Positions 59,401 through 64,000 of a stretch of 64,000 bases of DNA are shown piece by piece. Positions within the stretch are counted from its first letter, which is position 1, and each line of letters starts with the position of its first letter. Source of the DNA: Cladochytrium replicatum (lineage: Eukaryota > Chytridiomycota > Chytridiomycetes > Cladochytriales > Cladochytriaceae). The position numbers were made by a program, and so were the translations under genes. Location: assembly GCA_025526935.1 (NCBI GenBank), contig JAHLKD010000039.1:310001-374000 (forward strand), written 5' to 3'. Under the pieces are notes generated by a model. It did not search any database. It was not told the DNA's origin and was given only the letters and a program-made list of their open reading frames with translations.

Positions 59401-61094
59401 ATACAGGGAAGCACAGGAAATTCTGCCGCAAGAATGTCGCAGAAGTGTCACCATCATTTAAATCGTTCGATTCGTCATCTCCTTCAGCCATGTGATTAGA
59501 GCACAATGAATTTCGATCGATTATCATGTCCCTTGAGATGTGATCATCCACCAAGGAACCAAGAATTGTAATGATCAGAGGCATGGACTTCTCTTTCAAT
59601 GGCATCTCGGACTCTCTTTCGAAGCTCGAAGTGGCTATGGGCACCTCCCTTCGCACACGGTCCCAATTACCAAGATTCAGTTATGTTTCAATCTAAAGAC
59701 CGCCTTTCTTACTTACAGTCGCAAAGGCTTCAAAAAGACTTCGACTTGCACGAGAATGAATTTTAAAACATGCTGGTCGCTATTCTACAAAACATACCGC
59801 GTTCCGATGTCTCGAAGACGATTTCGGCATTGGCAAGAGAATTCTTCGAATCACTTCTCCGAAAGTCCGTGTGAAAGGTGGTCATTGACCAAACTGTTTC
59901 ATTCCCTGCAGAGTTCTCTGGAGAAATTCTGAGTAGATCCTTGCAATCTTTGGGATCCGCAAACTGAAATCGAAGGGGTGCTAAACTGATCTTCAGTGGA
60001 ATGATTGCTCCATTCAAGTTATTCACAAAGGATTGGGGAAGAAATGTTCCAGCGTAAACTTTGAGGATGCAGAAGAGCCAATGATGTATCGTTGCTGATT
60101 CGAAACTGAAAGCAGGACCCTGTTCAGAGATAAGTTGAATATCAAGATAAATGAGACGTTAGAACCTTATCTGAAACAGCGAACCAGCTTAACGACGTCC
60201 GAGTGTCAAGAAACCCATCTAGCAAGCCCCGCCCCAGCAGTCGGTCCCGCAAGCGAAGTAGGAGCACGCTGTGTTTCTGTGGATTTGCATCGAATGCTGA
60301 TGAAACTAATTGAGCACCATCAAATCGAGCAAGGTCGTGAAATGAGCCAGGTGCCCGGCCGAAGAGGAATACATGGTTCCTAATTCTCACAGGATAGCGG
60401 TGCCGAGTTCTTATATCATCCCTGGGTCTACTTGCCGTCATCCCTGCACCAAACGAAGAGTTTACGGCGCGCATTCGCTGGCGACCAGGGGAACTTCTGC
60501 GGGCTCTGGGAACTTCCAAGAGCCATTTGAAATCAGCAAGTGACTTTCTCAGCACCATGGCATATGCGTCGAGAGGACTGGGTGCGGAAGATGAGTTGAT
60601 GTTAGGATCTTTAGGGGCCAAACCAGATAGCGATTCGACTGCCGAAAGTGAAGCATGCTGGACTAATGAGAAGAAGTCACTGTAAGACGAGGAAGAAAAC
60701 TCCTTTCCGTGGCAGGAATGAAGAGGCAAACTTGTTTCTGTTACAGTTGTGCGGTTGAAAATCTGGTAGGTAATTGATGAGATAATGGTTAAGGAAATTC
60801 CGAGAAAGAAAGTTGAGCAGCAGTAATGAGTAACTAATAAGGATATCTCCATGTTACTCTGCTGTCCACGAACAAATAGAAGTAGAGGATCGTTCGTAGC
60901 GCACACGTTGTGGTCGTATCAACAAAACGTGATGCATGGTCCACTGCATCGTCGTTGGTTAATACCGCAAGTGTTGGAATGGCATCGGCGATGTCGATTA
61001 GAAATATTACATTTGGAGGAGGCCGCGTTGCCGTTGCTGGGGAACTGAGCAAGGATTTGGCTGGGTGTTGGTAATTGAAGTTGTCCTTCGCCAT
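56458..61094 (-). CDS. TICRR: Treslin/TICRR-like replication initiation factor (Sld3 family)
   Basis: About nine exons on the minus strand. The N-terminal segment matches the Treslin N-terminal domain: NVIFLIDIADAIPTLAV, CALRTILYFYLFVDSRVTW, SPLDAYAMVLRKSLADFKWL, VRIRNHVFLFGRAPGSFHD. Then come ISLAPLRFQFADPKD and FGRLLEQLEGGKNALLARVG. The Sld3/Treslin domain is ITELRLQLVITLECLRLHVV..FAELVVVPFFGSPLSNFV. A basic, disordered C-terminus with SP/TP sites follows. Sld3/Treslin, once phosphorylated by S-CDK, brings CDC45 to the replicative helicase via Dpb11/TopBP1. Yeast Sld3 lacks the N-terminal domain seen here. One intron (60770-60846) looks U12-type. The gene ends about 125 bp upstream of the first ATG of NCA2 on the same strand and diverges from the cyclin gene. 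Confidence 0.78.
60770..60846 (-). other. Candidate U12-type AT-AC intron
   Basis: Read on the minus strand, the 77-bp intron begins ATATCCTT and has TTTCCTTAACC 19 nt before an end in ATTAC. These are the U12-type 5' splice site, branch site and AC 3' end. Phase is right: ..VTW AG/C TAC CAG ATT TTC gives VTWSYQIFN. A GT-AG alternative (donor GTAACA inside exon 1, acceptor CTACCAG) is also in frame but removes the strand VTWSYQ that aligns with the Treslin family. Confidence 0.6.
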
Positions 61095-61600
61095 ATTATG
61101 CCCAAAAAAGGAAAGTTTCCGTAAGGTCACCAAATGGACTGACCGTATTTCAGAACTATTTCCGATTCTTGATTTAAGAGCTGGTATCTCACCAGTGTTC
61201 GTCAGTTGAAACAGATAGAAAGTTTGCAGAATAGTTTATTCTATGCTTTATGTAACAACAATAATACGTCACTGCCACTCCGCTCACGTGACAAATTCGC
61301 CGGCCCAACAAACGAAACCAACCAAACAGCTCGCAAAACGTTTTGAGGTCGGCTCAACTGTGTAGGCACACCTGGCCCTGCATCTCGCTCGCAATCGAAA
61401 CCTCGATTGGTTTGCGCTGAAGAAGGACTAGCTGCTGTTGCCTCGCTCGATCAAACTGGTGGGTTAATTGGTAGAGCAAGCAAATAGCAAAAAGGAGCTC
61501 GTTCTTATATGTGCATGTTTTTGTCCATGTCGTAGGTTGAAGGACAGTTCTTGCCTCAATTCCTCTTCGGTCTTCATTTCCGCACACTGTCTCAGTGGAA

Positions 61601-64000
61601 ATGAGCTCAACAGATTACATCGACCATGCTGGTTTTGCTCCTTCTGAAGGCACAGAGCAGATGAAGGACGTAAGGAACAGTCCGGCTACAGCAGCGTTAG
61701 AATCTTCTCATCCGGATTTGGGTCAGAAGCATCCATTGGTACCCATCAATGACAAACCAAACATTATAAAGAAGGACTCTCCGACTTCCATGAAAGTTCC
61801 ACAAAAAATCATCCTACCGTCTCCTTCTCAGTCTCGAAAGCGTCCGCGCTCTGAAACTCCATCCGAAATCATGCAATCATTGGAGCAACGCTTGAAAAAG
61901 TTCAAGACGTTATCCTCCTCCGATGCTGACCAATGGATTTTTTCGACCGAGGAACTTTTATTCACTCCATCGTTTGTTCATCTGGGCAAGAAGTATTATG
62001 ATGAAGTGTTTGAACGTGCACGTGGATGCGATTTTATGAGGAAGTGTGCTAGAGATCTCGGCCTGTAAGTGAACTGATATAGCTAAAGTTATTTCAAGTT
62101 CTTACCAAATCCCTATCTCTCATACAACAGCCCAACTGAGACCTTGTGCATGGCAAAAATGTTGTTCCATCGTTTCTATATGCGAAAGCCGATGACTCAG
62201 ACAAAAGATTATATTTATTGGCATATTGCGGCGACATCGTTATTCATTGCCGTTAAAAGTAACGATACCTACCGCAAGCTGGATGCAATTATCCCTGTGG
62301 TTATTAAGTACTCCTCCAAGAAGGAAAATGTCACGCCGAGGGATAAGGTGGACAAAAGTCTCTCCAACTGATTGTGCAATCTAACATTGGTCTTTCTCAG
62401 GAGTGGATAGTGTGGAAGGACATTATTCTCTCAACGGAAGATGTTATTTTGATGAGTGTATGTTTTGATCTGACAATGGAGTTTCCACACGCGTATGCAG
62501 TGGATCTTGTTTGGCAATACTCGGAGATAGTTCCTGCATCTGGTATTGTCTGACTCACTTCCTTTATTCTGCTGGTTCTCACCGAACACGGCTGTGCATC
62601 GGTAGTGCTAGACAAACTCGCAATTCAAGCGTATCATTACTCGACTGACTGGTTTGTATCAACCTTTCCTTTGCATATCGGCTGCCTGATAATCTCCAAA
62701 TACACAGCTTGAACTCGATGCTTTGTCTTAAGCTCCCACCACACCTTCTGGCATACGTGGCGGTATTCATGGCTTGCCAATCAGTTGGAACCCAGCTCGT
62801 TGACCCTATCAATAACCAACCATTTTGGACTGTTGCAAATTTCAGGGAGAGATTTCTCAAGGGTAATCAATCGAAACAATGTCTATTGAGATCAAGGTTA
62901 ATGGATGAATGTAACAGATTCGGAGAAACATGTGACAGCTCTTTCAAAAATATCCGCCGTTAGCTCGCTTCTCCGAAAGTCCCTTGAGCACCGCCTTTGC
63001 GAGCCATTCGACGACCCTACCGCGATTAATCAGGTGAGATATCGATTTTCTTAGTAAACGTTTCTGATGGATGCCTTGTTCCAGCCATATCAACGAAGGA
63101 TCTTCGTTCAATCTACCGAGAAGGCTGCTACTCACAGTGTTCAGCCCATTTTCCAGCACCGTGCTAGCCTACTAAACACACCATCACCAACCAGCCCCGC
63201 GAAGTCGCCAGGGAAACAGCACTCTCCTGCGCGGACCAGCGAAGATATGTCTTCAGCCACTCCAATTTCCCAAGCCAGTCCACAATCAGTTGTCACAACA
63301 ACCTCTTCACGCGAGAGTTCTAAGCCGCAACCGGCTTCTAATGAAGGAACCATTTTGGAACCGGGCCCCGGTGACTCAATCTCACGCCCTCCACAGTCAG
63401 AATCAAACGGAGATGCCCGGAAAGCGAGAAACACAGATAGAAATGTTGCACAGGAGTCGCAGAAGGCCGTTCCATGGAAACGGTCTGGTCACGCAAACTC
63501 TAATCACAGAGATCGGCCAAAGAGCAATGGACCTTCTCACTCCGCTGGGCAGATATCCGCTTTTGGATCCGTTCATCCATCTGGCGATGCACCTCGACAT
63601 ACTAATCACCAAAATAATCCGATATGCGCACCAATGATTGGTCGTATGCAACGCCCAACTTTTGTACCGGCGCCGAACGTTCAGTTTCAAGCTTCCCATT
63701 CATATGCAAACATGATGCCTCTGCTTCCACATCACGATATGCACGGAATGGGATTTTACCCCCACTCTTCACACATGCCTCCTCAGCACATGCCATACTC
63801 CGCCCATCCCCCACCGCCACCCCCTGGACCTCCTCCTCCGATGCCCCCACCACCACCGCTGACAGACGATGAAGCAGACATAAATGTATATTGGCATCAA
63901 CAGGGTGAGGCTCAATTTTTTGATGGCACAATACCGACTCAAAATCATCAGCAAGTGCTTCCTGGTTCAATTGGAATGTGGAGTGGTGGTCCAGGGTGGA
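61601..64000 (+). CDS. Cyclin K/T-type transcriptional cyclin (partial, cut by window end)
   Basis: Seven exons can be followed: 61601-62064, 62131-62347, 62401 to about 62541, a short exon VLDKLAIQAYHYSTD, about 62708-62860, then DSEKHVTALSKISAV onward, and the long last exon. The cyclin box is clear: QWIFSTEELLFTPS, FMRKCARDLGLPTETLCMAK, IYWHIAATSLFIAVKSND and EWIVWKDIILSTEDVILMSV. The second repeat has CLNSMLCLKLPPHLLAYVAV. After it comes a long Ser/Pro-rich region and a poly-Pro tail ending in PPPPPLTDDEADINVYW, like cyclin K. Such cyclins pair with CDK9/CDK12-type kinases that phosphorylate the Pol II C-terminal domain. An upstream in-frame ATG at 61595 is possible. The stop codon lies beyond the window. 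Confidence 0.88.

Overview
The window is eukaryotic nuclear DNA, most likely from an early-diverging (zoosporic, chytrid-like) fungus. Most genes are broken by short introns (about 37-80 bp, mostly GT-AG). Fungal-type proteins are present (RPB2, RMD5/GID2, pantothenate synthetase, HAP2, NCA2, a DEF1-like protein). Other proteins look animal-like or protist-like (a Treslin/TICRR-like replication factor, a tyrosine-kinase-like kinase fused to a RhoGEF, a METTL7-like methyltransferase). I saw no tRNA, rRNA, CRISPR or intact transposon. Exon joins were made by hand from reading frame, splice signals and family resemblance; no database search was run.

Layout: 0.3-3.3 kb, an SH3 membrane protein and RMD5 (minus). 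3.6-6.1 kb, a decayed ankyrin-repeat gene. 6.3-9.0 kb, a secreted GPI-type protein and a kelch protein (plus). 9.2-14.7 kb, divergent PHS1 (3-hydroxyacyl-CoA dehydratase) and RPB2 (Pol II second subunit). 14.7-23.1 kb is gene-poor, with duplicated spacer DNA, a doubtful small gene, an orphan TFIIB-like repeat and a U2 snRNA gene. 23.1-28.1 kb, a C2H2 zinc-finger protein, an uncertain locus, a METTL7-like methyltransferase and an unknown protein (all minus), then a decayed piece of a second methyltransferase. 29.1-38.9 kb (plus), a beta-lactamase-fold secreted protein, a DEF1/UBAP2-like protein, RFA2/RPA32 and pantothenate synthetase. 38.9-43.4 kb, a gene desert with decayed duplicated segments. 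43.5-44.3 kb, HAP2/NF-YA (minus). 44.9-45.5 kb, an array of hairpin-forming repeats and a second direct repeat. 46.9-52.4 kb, the kinase-RhoGEF-SH3 gene (minus). 53.3-54.0 kb, SKP1 (plus). 54.2-61.1 kb, NCA2 and Treslin/Sld3 (minus). 61.6 kb to the edge, a cyclin K/T-type cyclin (plus, cut by the window end).

Several genes touch transcription by Pol II (RPB2, a DEF1/UBAP2-like factor linked to Pol II turnover, a P-TEFb-type cyclin, HAP2) or replication (RFA2, Treslin). This is co-location in a gene-dense segment, not an operon.

The most interesting points are a candidate minor-spliceosome (U12-type, AT-AC) intron in the Treslin gene, Treslin-like architecture in a fungus, and a U2 snRNA whose branch-site recognition sequence carries a substitution at position 34. 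Others are a kinase-DH-PH-SH3 fusion with an internal repeat, a DEF1-like protein that also has the UBAP2/lingerer motif, an in-frame stop in RFA2, and a three-unit array of hairpin repeats.
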